This document shows positions 21,335 through 32,610 of a DNA stretch of 64,000 nt, piece by piece. Location: assembly GCF_003265705.1 (NCBI RefSeq), contig NW_020312904.1, positions 1,081,644-1,145,643 on the forward strand, in the 5' to 3' direction. Numbering within the stretch: position 1 is the stretch's first letter; the number at the start of each line of letters is the position of its first letter. The DNA is from Callorhinus ursinus. Its lineage: Eukaryota > Chordata > Mammalia > Carnivora > Otariidae. Both the position numbers and the translations under genes were made by a program. The notes under the pieces are model-generated. The model saw nothing but the letters and a program-made list of their open reading frames with translations. It was not told the origin of the DNA and did no database searches.

Positions 21335-21500
21335 AACTAATTGCTGCAGAAAGCTAGCGTTGACCTCCGTGATTCTCATTATAATATTACTTAATTAAGT
21401 ATAAATCCCGCAGGTTTACAGCTTTCACGCAACCATTAAACCAAACTGATGCATGAATTAAATACAAAAATAATCAACAAGACAGAATGAGCCAAATGCA
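21335..21500. other. AT-rich island with 14-bp palindrome, candidate regulatory element
   Basis: It contains TACTTAATTAAGTA (21388-21401), a perfect 14-base palindrome around TTAATTAA, plus CTAATTGC and further AATTAAAT sites, within otherwise GC-rich DNA. Such symmetric sites fit paired homeodomain binding. Confidence 0.4.
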
Positions 21501-22054
21501 AGCCCTTAGTTGGGAGACAGGCAACGTCTGAATGCCACTGAGGGGTCCCCAAGGTGGGTCGCGGTCCCGCCTGCCCCGTGGGGGTTTCAACTCCCCCTGT
21601 CCTAGGTGTGACTGGGGGCTGGGCGCACTCCATCTCCTGGTTCCTTCGCCCGGAACGTTGGTGCTCAGGGCAGGCGGGCTGGGGTGTCCCCATGTAACCG
21701 CGGCACGGTGGAGGGAGGCATGCAGACGTGTCCAGAGGATGGAGGACAATTTAAAACAGAAACGTGGGGGGCCCTCTGAGCTCCTGAGCTCCTGCTGCAC
21801 TCTAAGGGTTGCTGCTGGAGGGAGGGCACCCCGATGAGCTGGCGGCCATTCCTGCTGCCTCCAATGGGACACTGGTGACCCTGAATCCTGTCTGCTCCCT
21901 CCCCCACAGCCCCTGGCTCCCGGCCTCATGCTGCAGCTCCACCTGCCCTGGTCTCAGGCTCACAGGCACAGTGGCACGAGTCAGGGGGCCTTGCATGCTG
22001 GGTGACCTCCCAAGCAATCCCGTGGGGGCAGTGACTCAAGAGAGACCCCGATGA

Positions 22055-22180
22055 TCCCACGGAGCCTCGGTTTCCTTGACCATAAAGCCGGGCCTCCTTA
22101 GAGTGGCCAGTCAGCACAATACCTGCACAGCAGGTCCTGCATATGTTCATTCATTCACTCATTCATAAAGTCACTCCAGG
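22055..22180 (+). repeat. MIR-like SINE relic
   Basis: GAGCCTCGGTTTCCTTGACC followed by a pyrimidine/purine spacer, GCACAATACCTGCACAGCAG and TTCATTCATTC matches the right half of a MIR in sense orientation. It is old and diverged. Confidence 0.5.
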
Positions 22181-22439
22181 GCACCAAATAACCTGAACAT
22201 TATTTTCAAACTATTTAACAAATAGCGCTAATACAGATTTTATTATTTTAGAATCCAAGATGAGCTGTTTGACGGATGAGCTAGAGCCCCTTCTGACTTG
22301 CAACACTCTGTGTCTGTGGACAACAAAGGGGCAGCGTGGGCCAGAGAGTCTGGGCTCCTGTCCCACCATCCAGCCCTGAGAGCCAGGTTGGCAGCTCCTG
22401 CGTCCCTCCCACCTGCTTCTCTATAGGCTAGGAAGGCAC

Positions 22440-22775
22440 TCACGTTCTCACAATACCGAGGCAGAAATGGCCAACATGCAGTTTAAGTCTATTTCTGCAC
22501 CATTGCAAAATTTGCGTGTGGGTATCATCTTTAACGGCAAAAACGTACTAATTGGCACGTAATTTTTTCAAATAATTAAAAGTGCTTTGTGAATTGTGAC
22601 ATTCCAACACACACAGCAAAAGCTGATTATTTACATATTAATTGTTCTGTGATGCACATTCAATAGACAGCCAGACGTTTCTCAGACGAATGGGAATGTT
22701 CTATAAAATCAATTCATGGTGTAAGAGCTCCATGTAGCAAATGTGCTGTTACAATGTCATCATGTACGTGTTCGA
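22440..22775. other. AT-rich island, candidate conserved non-coding element
   Basis: About 335 bases of AT-rich single-copy sequence lie between GC-rich flanks. They contain GTACTAATTGG, ACGTAATTTTTTC, AAATAATTAAAAG and ACATATTAATTG. No retroelement similarity is seen and no open frame of note is present. This is one of the better enhancer-like islands in the window. Confidence 0.42.
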
Positions 22776-23239
22776 GACGCACGCTGGGGGAACTGATCCC
22801 AGCTGCGGACAGGTGTAAACTCGGGCCTGCCAGGAAGGCCGCGTGGTGTGGGTGCCCTGTGCCAGGACAGGATGACTCGGGAAAGGCTGTGGATCCGAAG
22901 CCCCGATCTGTGGCAAGAAGGAGGTGAGAATGTCCTGTCCACCGCTCTGCAGCAGCAGGTGTTAGAGCATCATGGCTGGGGACCCATGCACACGGACAAC
23001 ATGGACCCCTTGTTCAAATATCACTGAGCATTCAGGACGGTGGCAGCAGGGCATCAACCTCAGCTTGGGGCCCTTCTGAGCACAGGGCTCTGCACACCAC
23101 ACACCGTCAGTCTGCCCATGAGGGTGGCAAAGCTGAGCAGGCGTCTCCGAGCTGTGGAGAACCTACCCGGAGAGCACCGCACACTGTCTCATTTTACCCA
23201 GGCCTGACTGGCTGGGCTGCAGTTTGTTGCACAAATCTG
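22776..23239. other. GC-rich single-copy DNA, no gene seen
   Basis: I recognise no repeat, exon or signal here. Confidence 0.45.
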
Positions 23240-23550
23240 TAAAAGTGTGCATGTGTGTATGCTTCTGTGCATGCACGTATCCGTGTGTGAATGTGTGTAT
23301 GCACTTGTGTGCATGCACGCATGGGTATACATGTGTGTGCATGTGTCTCTGTGTGCATGGACGTAAATGTGTGCAATGTGTGTGTGCATGTGCCTCCATG
23401 TGAATGTGTGTGCACGTGCATGTAAATGTGTGTGCATGCATGGTGCACGTGTCTCTGTGTGAATGTGTGCATCTATGTAAATGTGTGTGCACATGTGTGT
23501 GCACGTGCCTCTGTGTGAATGTGTGTGTGTGTGTGCACATGTGTGTATCC
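23240..23550. repeat. TG/CA-rich degenerate minisatellite
   Basis: About 310 bases of imperfect units around GTGTGCATGTGTGTG, with embedded CTCTGTGTGAATGTGTG and ATGTAAATGTGTGTGCA units recurring several times. The purine-pyrimidine alternation makes Z-DNA possible. The histidine/threonine-rich open frames on the minus strand are products of the repeat. Confidence 0.85.
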
Positions 23551-24484
23551 AGGTCTCTCTGGAACCCCCACCCCTCCCAGCCTGGCCCAGGCCTCCATGG
23601 ATGGGGAAGGAGAAGCTGGGGGTGCTGGTTCCCAGGTTTATATCCTCATGGTTCCCCCCACCCACTGGAAAGCTGAGCCTGACCCTGCAGGCTGGCCTTG
23701 GGGGAGCTGTCAGCAGCCCTGGACCCAGGACTGGGGAGGCCCCTAAGCCCAAGTGCCAGTGCTGGGCTCCAGGCTCCTGGACCCCAGGCTGTGCCCTCCA
23801 TATGCTGTGTCCCGTCCCTCCTGGAGGACAGCTTTCCCAGGAGCACCGCCCAGCATGTTGGGGGAGCCACGCCAGGCCCCAGTGGATGCCCGGACAGTAA
23901 TTCATCATTGGTCCCCGCACCCCCGCTGCCCCACACCCCATGTCCCACCTGGCTCACTCGGCCTTCCCTTTCCATCAGTCGAGCTCATTCGAAAAAACAT
24001 GTTTTTATAAATATTACTCATCTCCCTAGTCCCCGTGGATCTCACAGGGAATGATGTCACTCTTCAGAGTCTGACAGTGAAGGACAGCGGATTCGGGAAC
24101 CACCTCTGCCCACCGCAGGGGGAGGGGGACATTTGACCTGGATGGGCCGTTGGCACATCCTGTGTGGCCCCTTTCAGCACGGCCTGTGGTGGTCTCCCAC
24201 ATGTGCCCCAAGGGCTCATTGGGCAAAGTCATGGGGCAGGAAGGGGACATGGGCATCCGGCCCTGTCCCTGGCACACAGCTTGGGACCCTCGTCTGAGCT
24301 GGGCTTCCCAGCCCACCACCTACAAACCCCATGTCCTGTCTTGAGTTGGTGACCTCGGTGGTCTCCTTTGCTCCCCCGGGGCCCAGGAACCCCACCCGTG
24401 CGGGTTTTGGGGGGCGGTGGGCCCCACGCTTTCCAGCCCAGCCGCCAAAGGCTCCAAAACCTCACAGGAGCCTCCTCCTCAAAC
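23551..24484. other. GC-rich single-copy DNA, no gene seen
   Basis: I recognise no exon or repeat. The overlapping open frames on both strands lack domains. Confidence 0.45.
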
Positions 24485-24665
24485 AATCCCTTTAAAAGGT
24501 ATTACTGTCCTGTAATCAAAAATGAAATATGCCCACATCTAATCTATTGAAGTTCCCCCCAAACTTAGACATCAAATGTTTTATTAATATTTTCTATCAT
24601 CCTTGCAAGTTAAACCAGCCATGGAAATTACCTTCAACAGAGGAAAAAGAGGTTGAAAGTGCGTT
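24485..24665. other. AT-rich island, candidate conserved non-coding element
   Basis: About 180 bases with GTAATCAAAAATG, TGTTTTATTAATATTTTC and similar sites sit abruptly in GC-rich DNA. No repeat similarity is seen. Confidence 0.35.
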
Positions 24666-25020
24666 CGTTAGTGGGAGTGTCTGCGCAGCCTGGGCGGGGG
24701 GGTCACGTAATCAGAACTGACTGAGGTGAGCCCTGCGCACCTTCTCAGACGCGAGCACCGAGATGCTTTGTTGATGCCGATTGGCGCTGGGAGGCCGATT
24801 CACGGGACTTACAGCCACAGACCCAGAGCTGCTGCTGGGCTGGGTATCAGTCCCGAGAGCTGGGGCAGGACCCTCCCGCACGCGGTCTCGGCCCCCTGTC
24901 CCAGCAGGACAGGCGGACAGATGGGGGAGCCCGGCCGGGGCCACCAGCAGGACCTCTCCCACAGCCCGGGGCAGACCCCTGACCTGTCCCTGCCTGTGCC
25001 AGGGCGGAGCTCCGCACGTT
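24666..25020. other. GC-rich single-copy DNA, no gene seen
   Basis: I recognise no repeat or exon. Confidence 0.4.
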
Positions 25021-25133
25021 GCCTGCCCTCTCCCCTCCCCCTCCTCCCCCTTCCCCCTTCACTCCTCTCCCCTTCCCCCCTCCCTCCTCCCCCTCCCCCT
25101 TCCTTCCTCCTGCTCCTTGCTCCTCCCTCCAGG
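25021..25133. repeat. Polypyrimidine (C/T) tract
   Basis: About 110 bases consist almost only of C and T on the plus strand (repeated CCCCTCC, CTTCCCCC). The minus strand has many G-runs of 3-6. The tract can adopt triplex (H-DNA) or G-quadruplex structures. Confidence 0.9.
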
Positions 25134-27924
25134 GACCGTCCACTCCAGGAGCGCTCGGACCCGCGGGGCCAGCAAGCCTAGGGAACGTCTGGATGTTCCT
25201 GGGGCCTGGGGGCAGCGAGAGACCCAGAGAAGCTCTTCAGACAGGAACCGAGCCTGCAGGGGCAGAGGAGGCCGCAGGCTGGGGCCTGGGCCTTGGGCCT
25301 TGCAGGCAGAATGCAAGTGCGGGCCATGGTCCTGTCCGGGGGCCAGAAGCTAAACGAGCGCAGGGGCTGCATGCACATGTGATCGAATTGCACAGCATGT
25401 GCACACGGATGCACACCCAGGACCTGGGCATGTAGACTGCATTGAGGCCAGTGTCCTGGCTGTGTCGTCTCCTTGTCCAGGATGTGGTGTTCGTGGGAGG
25501 CCGGGGAGGGCCCTGCACCCTGCTGTTCCCCGCACCCGCACGCACACGCATCTGCAGTTACAGCGGTTAAACAACCCCGTTAAAGATGCTGGAAACACGC
25601 CTCCGGCTTGTCTCTGGAAGGGCCTGGAATGACTCAGACCCCATGACACACAGCACAAGATTCAAGGGCCGCGAGCGCTAGAGCCTCGTGCTCCCACTGT
25701 GTGCGTGACAGATGCCTCGCTTAGCTCTCTCACCTGGGGCCACCAGGTTCAGCAGGTATGCATGGAGGGGGCCAGGTAAGTACGGATTTCAGAGAAACAA
25801 CAGACTCAGGTCTAGTGTACTTGTGCCCATTTGATAATTGCAATATTTGGGACACTGTTGTCGTAAAGAAAGGTGCTGCTTATCCGAAACTCAGACTTGA
25901 CTAGGGAGACACCTGGCATCTGAGTTGGTAAAGTCTTTCTCTGGCCAAACGGCAAGAAAGAAGTCATGTTTCATGGGGCGTGTGCTCTCGTTGGGGATCC
26001 AGACGACAGCAGATGAGGGAACAAATGAAGGCAAATTTGCAAACAGGGCAGTTCTGTGCCAAGGACTTTACCTTGTGCGACGTGGGGCAAGAGAGTTTAT
26101 GCATGTGTGTGTGTGGTTGGTGCGTGTGCATGCGTGTGCATGCATGGCAGGCGTTTGCTGGTGGGCACCCCCACGGGGCAGACACCGCGCTCTGTTCGGG
26201 GTCACTTGCAGCTCCTGAGCTGTCTGGGCTCAGCGACGCTTGTGGAACAAATGCATTGGTGACAATGGGGCCCCTTGGCTGAGCTGCCATGGCACAGACA
26301 CTGTTGGTGACCTGGGCTCTGCGGGGCTGGGAGATGTGGGCCGTGGTCGCAGGAGATGGGGACGGCCGAGGGGGCAGGACGGGGGGGGGCACTGACCGGC
26401 AAGTGTCCCAGCCCTCGGCCCCCGTCCTCATGCTGCGGCTCTCTGGGGGGGAGTGTGCCGGCATCAGGCGCCTTGGCAGCCCTTAATAAAGTTGCCAGCC
26501 GCTTGTGTCTGGATTCATTCTAGGGACATGATGCGGGGTTCGGAGGGACACTTCCAGCAGCCCACCCATCCAGAGAGTGCATTGTACCCTGCAGGGCACG
26601 CAGAGAATTGTACCACTGGGAACAGAACAGCGAGGAGCCTGTGTGGCGTCCTGCTCCGTGGCCCATGCTGGACACATGGGTGCAGCGGGGCGCGCCAACG
26701 CGGTGGTGTTTGAGGGAGGGGTTGGAGGAGGCAGGCTTGCCAGACAGGTAATTCCGTACACGGAGGTGACATCGGCCTGCTGTCTTCTAAAGAACTGGCA
26801 GGTTGCTCCACTTCCTGTTAGATGCCCGGACGGGACCTGGGGCGGGCGCCGGCTTGGCGGGGGCGTCGGCCCAGCTGGTTCATTCGAATGCGCGGTTTCT
26901 GCCAGCCGCCGGTCTGTGCACACACCGTGCCCAGACCCAAATCCACCGGCTTCCTCCACAACCTGCTGCTTCTCTGTAAAAGTATCCACAGCCCGGAAAG
27001 GCAGCAGGACCTTGGGGCAGCCGGGGTTTGTGCTCGCCCCCACCCACGAGCCTGAACATGCTGTCCAGGTGTCCCTCGCTGCTGCTGGCCGGCCCCTCTA
27101 GCCCCCATGTCACCCCGAGTGCATCACACTGACCGTCCCTCAGACGTCCCCTGGGGAGTGGGAGACACCTGGGCTCACTGCACTCCGGGCTGCACCTGTT
27201 TCTTGTCCAGAAAGAGGCGGACAGACCAGGGCTTGCCTCGTACAGTCTCTGTGAGGTTGCAGGAGCTGATTTCTGCACATCTCAGTCAGGGTCAGCGGTC
27301 TCTCTTGCTGGAGCTGTGACACAGAGCCTGGCACCTGGAGGGGTCGTGGTGCACCCGGGGTGACCACCTCCCTCATCATCAGGACCAGCGTCTCCAGCAG
27401 GCAGGACCGTCTGCATCCGGAACCGGAGGCCCCCGGCCACCACTCCTCTGCCATGAGCTCCTGCAGCTGCTTTCCCGGTCCCCAGGGCTCGTCTCGCCCA
27501 CCATCCCCACCTGCGCCCCACCCGCTGAGCCGATCCCCACCTTCCACAAGACGGTACACGTGATAAAACATAATTATTTTACACCAGAACTCGTGCACGG
27601 CACCGAAGCCAGCACGCGTCCCAGAACCGGGGCAACGTCCACGTCAGGAGGGCCCCCCGGCCCCCGGGGCAGGTGCGTCTCCACATGGCCCCATGCATGA
27701 AGGCCTGATTCCTACCTCGATTTCCCCTCCCGTCTCCCGCACAAAGTGCTCTGCGGCCCCTCCTCATCTGCCTCCAGGAGGGACGCCTGTGAGCAGCCAT
27801 CCCTGCCCCCAGCAGTCCTATCCAGATTGGAGCCTCGGCAGCTGCAATCCATCATGCGCGGACTCGGCCCGCGAGCCGGTGACTGCTGTCCACTCTCGGG
27901 GACCAGCCGGCCGAAGCCCCAGCG
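25134..27924. other. GC-rich single-copy DNA with a short TG tract, no gene recognised
   Basis: This 2.8-kb stretch shows no recognisable exon. A short TG-rich tract lies at 26100-26152. Many overlapping open frames reflect the scarcity of AT-rich stop codons. Confidence 0.45.
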
Positions 27925-28080
27925 AGAGCAGTGATTGATTAACAAGCACACGCTGAATTACTCTCTGTAATGGTGATGAATATGGCTTGGACCTTTCTGG
28001 CAATAATAGCTGTTTATCCATTTTTAGACCCAGAAACAGCAATCGAGTCCCTTCAGCTGGCTATTAATTACTACGCCGGG
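27925..28080. other. AT-rich island with PBX/HOX-like site, candidate enhancer
   Basis: It contains TGATTGATTAAC near 27932 (TGATTGAT is the PBX-HOX composite form), GAATTACTCTC, GTAATGGTGATGAATATGG and CTATTAATTACTAC, within GC-rich DNA. No repeat identity is seen. Confidence 0.42.
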
Positions 28081-28654
28081 CCTGCAGTGGGGGGACGTGG
28101 GCTTTCTTTCCAGGGTCCCATCTGTCTTGGGGGAGTGGTGTGGGGCAGTCTGTGTTTCTCCCCGAGAGACGGAGCCTTCCAGGGCCAGCCTTGCAGGGTC
28201 AAATGCGCTCACACGTGGGCTCTGAGATGGTCAGCATAAGCCCGCGTTTGAGGAACCAGCAGAGGTGAGGGCTTGCTGGGTTGGCTGACCTCCCTCCACC
28301 GGTTTCCCTCCACCGGCCTGCAAGTCTGCTTCTGTGCAGAGCTGTCCTCTAGAACTGCGACCTTGGGGGCCTGGCCTCCACCTCCGGAAGCCTTCCAGGG
28401 TTGAAGGAGCAGGAATCTCAGCCCTCACGGATGAGGCTCAGGCAGACGTGGTTGGGAAAGGCAGGATCCAGGCCCCGGCCTTCTCGGTTCCTGCACTGAG
28501 CCTGCAGGGCCTCAGCCTTCCCTGGTCCTCCAGGCAGGAGCTCCGCTCAAGATCACATTCACCTAAAGTGGCCTGCTATCGATTCCTAGGGCGCCAGGGG
28601 AGACACGATGCAGCTTAGGTGCAGGTGTCCACAGAGTCGTGATGGCCCCAAGTG
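28081..28654. other. GC-rich single-copy DNA, no gene seen
   Basis: I recognise no repeat or exon. Confidence 0.4.
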
Positions 28655-28762
28655 CCATTGAATTCTTAGTCTCATTAAAACCCTGTTTTACAGGTGGGGA
28701 AACTGAGTCCAAGATGGAGGAAATCTCCCCACATCTGAGGTTTACCGTGGCCACACAGCTCC
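28655..28762 (-). repeat. MIR relic, antisense
   Basis: GTTTTACAGGTGGGGAAACT followed by GAG and, after a spacer, GGCCACACAGCTCC matches the antisense of the MIR core (complement of CCTCA...TGTAAAATGG and AGCTGTGTGACC). Confidence 0.6.
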
Positions 28763-31154
28763 ATTTGCCACCTTCATGGAAGCCCGTGCAGCCTGGTAAC
28801 GTCCCAGTGCCTCCCTGGGCAGCCGAGCCCATGGCGGTGGGGACACAGGCCCACATGGTGTCCACGCTTCGTGATGCTGGGACGTCTTAGTGCTTCTGTG
28901 TGTCCGTTTCCCGAGGTGCCAGTCCTGCGTGGCAGGGCTCACGGCCGCACAAAGGAAACGTTATGGGTGACGAATGAGGCCCAGATTTGAAAACTAGAGC
29001 AAGTGTCAGTAATTAGTGTGGTGGGAGCCCTGGTGCCCAGCTGAGGGGCTCCGTGGTCTTAATACAATCTTTGCCCTGAGCCCGTGTCTGGGTCATAACA
29101 GGATGAGCAATAAAAGTCCTTGTCTGAGTCGTTACAAATTGTTCTTCTTCAAAAGATGCATTTCCTTCTTCGAACGTTATCTTCAAAGAGGAATAGGAAA
29201 CATCTACTTATCTTAAAGCTATGCTCCGGGAAAACATGATGTATGAAAATCCGGATTTACAAAGCAGATACATTTAGGGGACATTATTCATTTTGCAAGG
29301 AAGCAAGAAAATCTATAGTTGCCAAAGAATGCCCATAGGTTTTCTTCAAATGGCAGCACGTATTTATTCAAAATTCATATATTCCTTGAAGAAGAAGCAA
29401 GGGAAGGGCGGGCAGGAAACCTGCAGCCCCGGAGATCAATCAGGAAAGGATCAACCAATGAAAGAACAGAAATCCCTTGGCATAAAAAAAATCTCAGCAA
29501 CCTGTGCGGTGCACAAGGACAGTCACACCTGGCAGGATGCAGGTGAGCTCCCCTGCCCGGGGTGGCCCCACTGAGGAGGACGCGGCTGCCCAAAGCTGCG
29601 TGGGAGCCGGGCGGTCTGCACGTCGGGTAGGAGCGGAGGCTGGGACAGCGTCCCAGGGTCCTCGGAGGCTCCGGGGGGTGGGGGGTGAAGCCGAGCAGGA
29701 GCCCTGGATCTGGATTCGTCACCACTGCTGACTGTCCACAGTGGGGAGTGAGGGGGGAGCCTCCAGTCTCCTGGGGGTGCTGGGGGCTGGCCTGTGGCAG
29801 AAGTCAGGGCATCAGGGGCCGGCTTGGAGACAGATTTGGAGGCGGAGGGTGGGTGTCGGCTGCTCGCGACCCAGGAGGTGGGGGAGTTCTCTCCTGCCTT
29901 GGTGGAGATCTGCCTGGGCACATGGAAGTGTGGCCAGCAGGGGAAGACCCAGAGACCCACTCTGGACAGGCCAGGGGTCACCAGGTGACAGAGGAGATGT
30001 GTCTGTTAGCAGTGGGGTATTTGAGTCGAGATCCTAGACAAGAGGCTCTCAGCTGGGGATGAAGGAGTTTCCAGATGATCCAAGTTAAAGCCAGGAAAAT
30101 GCATCAAGAAGGGACAGAAGGGGGAAGATGCTCTGGCCCCGCGGGATCCGACCCCTGGTCTCAGGTTCCCCCACAGGCTGCCCGGGGCCCTTTGTGGATT
30201 CAGAAGATGCCCCTGGGGCTATCTTCCCCCAGAGCCTCCTGTGCACCTGTTACCCCAGGAATGACTGAGTCCGGCCTTACACGTGGGCATCTGTGGTCAC
30301 CCTGGATGGGGAACATGGATGGTGGACCAGCTCTGGGAGGTCCCAGCAAGGACGCTCTGTGGGGCAAGGACAAGATGCAGGGCCCAGGAGGGTGAGCACC
30401 GCGTGGCTGGGCTTAAGGTGGTGCTTCATTTCCCTTGGATTACGGAGACAGCACGTTTTGGAGCACTGTATCTGTTTTTGTTACCTATTTTATTTTTATC
30501 GAAGGAACATATGTAATGATTTTAGAATTTCAGGTGTGTCAGTGACTGGACCTGCTCTCGGAGGCGACCCTGGGGGTCACTGCTGTCCTCTGAAGTCATG
30601 GGCCACCCTTCCTGTTACCAGCTCCTGACCCTGAATGCTGACTTCCTGCCACGAAGAAAGTGGACAGTTCCGCTGCCCCCACAGTTCCCTCCATGGCAGG
30701 CTGTCCTGTCTGTAACCTCCGCCTTCCTTCTGCAGGTTTCGGGTCTTCCGCAAACATCTGGGGAACCCACTTCTCAGGGCATATTTTAAAGGACAAAGTA
30801 GGAAAACCGCCACTAGGATGTGTGTGTGGAGGCCGGGAGAGGCGGCTCCTCCAGACCCAGGGCTGGCGCTGGGTGGTGGACGTGGGCTTGGTGCTGGGAC
30901 CACAGCTCAGAACGGGGTCCCGTGGGGTCGCCACTGCTTCTGTAGCAAGTCCCCAGCTGTTTGTTGCTCTCTGCCCCCTGCGTCCTTGCTGGGGACACTC
31001 AGCCCAGAAGCAGAATAGGGACGCTGGTGCCTGAGAGTGTTCACAGGGTCATTTCTCCCGTTCACAGTAACCCATCGGCAAAACAAAGAGTAATTATTTC
31101 TGTACTTACTGTATCGTTTATTGAGAGGTCACAGTTTGGAGAGGACACTGTGGC
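28763..31154. other. Single-copy DNA, no gene recognised
   Basis: GC-rich except for an AT-rich stretch at 29100-29400 and a smaller one at 30430-30540, which could be regulatory or old repeat. I recognise no exon. Confidence 0.4.
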
Positions 31155-31701
31155 ACACGTGTGTGCACACACAGACATAGAAACACACGTGGGCAAGCAT
31201 GCACCGCACACGGTGATGGAGACACACGCACCACACGCGGTCATGGAGACACACGCACACACACACCACACGCGGTGATGGAGACACGCACACACACATT
31301 CACCGCACACAGTCATGGAGACACACGCACACACACACCACACGCGGTGATGGAGACACACGCACACACACACGCACCGCACACAGTCATGGAGACACAT
31401 GCACACATACACCACATACAGACGTGGAGACACACACACACACACCACACGCGGTGATGGAGACACACGCACACACACATTCACCGCACACAGTCATGGA
31501 GACACACGCACACACACNNNNNNNNNNNNNNNNNNNNNNNNNNNNNNNNNNNNNNNNNNNNNNNNNNNNNNNNNNNNNNNNNNNNNNNNNNNNNNNNNNN
31601 NNNNNNNNNNNNNNNNNCAGTCATGGAGACACACGCACACACACACGCACCGCACACAGTCATGGAGACACATGCACACACACACCACATACAGACGTGG
31701 A

Positions 31702-31735
<34 letters not shown>

Positions 31736-31740
31736 CACGC
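31155..31740. repeat. GGAGACACACGCACAC minisatellite with higher-order structure
   Basis: Subunits of about 36 bases (GGAGACACACGCACACACAC plus a variable linker such as CACACGCGGTGAT or CGCACACAGTCAT) are arranged in a higher-order unit. The TTCACCGCACACAG marker recurs at 31299 and 31480, 181 bases apart. The right end is a pure (CA)n tract. An assembly gap lies inside. Open frames reading as HTHT or VCVC are repeat translations. Confidence 0.92.
31518..31617. other. Assembly gap, 100 N
   Basis: Exactly 100 N lie inside the minisatellite. A length of 100 is the conventional placeholder for a gap of unknown size, so true repeat length is not known. Confidence 0.98.
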
Positions 31741-32259
31741 ACATGGGCACACACCCCAAACACTTTGACTGCCAGACCGGGACCGCTGTAGCCCAGTTCT
31801 GCAAGGGGCTTCCGTGCCCTGGAAATATCCCTGGGCTGTCTCCGTGTCAGGACACACGTATTTCTCCCCCTCTCTCTCTAAGCATGAGCCTAGAAATCCT
31901 TGGAATGTACGTATGTCATTTAAGCTTGCCCTGCCACCTCCCTGTTGACGGACACTGAGTTTTGTGTCGTGAGCCGCTGTAGGCGAGCGTGTGCACACGC
32001 AGCTCTGGGTGACAGACTGGGGCTGTACGTCCCATCTTTCCGTCTGGATTTCTATGGGCAGAGTCACTCAGCACCTGTGCGTGGCTTCTTTTATCCACCG
32101 TGATTCTTCCAGAGCGACTCTGCCAGTCCCCACTTACCCCAGTGTCATCCTGCTCCCCTGAAAACTCCCTGAATTGTTATCTGCGCTTAGAAATGACTGT
32201 CGTCCACTAAGGCAGGTGACACTCTGGTTCTGACTGGCCCAAGTCCGGGAGGGCTGCGC
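31741..32259. other. Single-copy DNA, no gene seen
   Basis: I recognise no exon or repeat. Confidence 0.4.
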
Positions 32260-32610
32260 ATCTTTCATATGTCCGTGGGCGTGTATGCATTTCTTCGTGT
32301 ATCAATCACCCATGCACGTGGCCCGTCGTTTGCCTTTCTCCTCTCATTGATTTGTAAGAGCTCTTTCTTTGTTCCGAGGGCTAGTCTGGCTTCTGTTTTG
32401 TGTGCTGTAGTATTTTCTCTTGCATGGAACTTGTCTTCCCACTTAATTTATGGTGGCTTTTGTTAAAACATTGTTGAAACGTCCTTGTGAGGACAGTTGT
32501 TTTGTGCTTCTGGTTTAAAGTTTTTATTTAGAAAACCTTGTCTGCTCACGATTACAGAGTGGGGTCCTCACCATCTCCTCCCACCCAGTGCAAGCGTCTG
32601 CACGCTCTGC
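32260..32610 (-). repeat. Old L1 ORF2 fragment, antisense
   Basis: The plus strand follows antisense L1: TTGATTTGTAAGAGCTCTTT at 32347 with the following blocks that correspond to the ORF2 region upstream of the C-terminus. It is heavily diverged. Confidence 0.5.

Noticed and set aside
23189..23941. 250-codon minus-strand frame with HTHTHT repeats
   Set aside because: The repeated part is the translation of the TG/CA minisatellite; the remainder has no domain.
31155..31740. CRISPR-like spaced repeat appearance
   Set aside because: Units are tandem with related, not unique, linkers, in a mammalian genome with CA-rich composition. It is a minisatellite.
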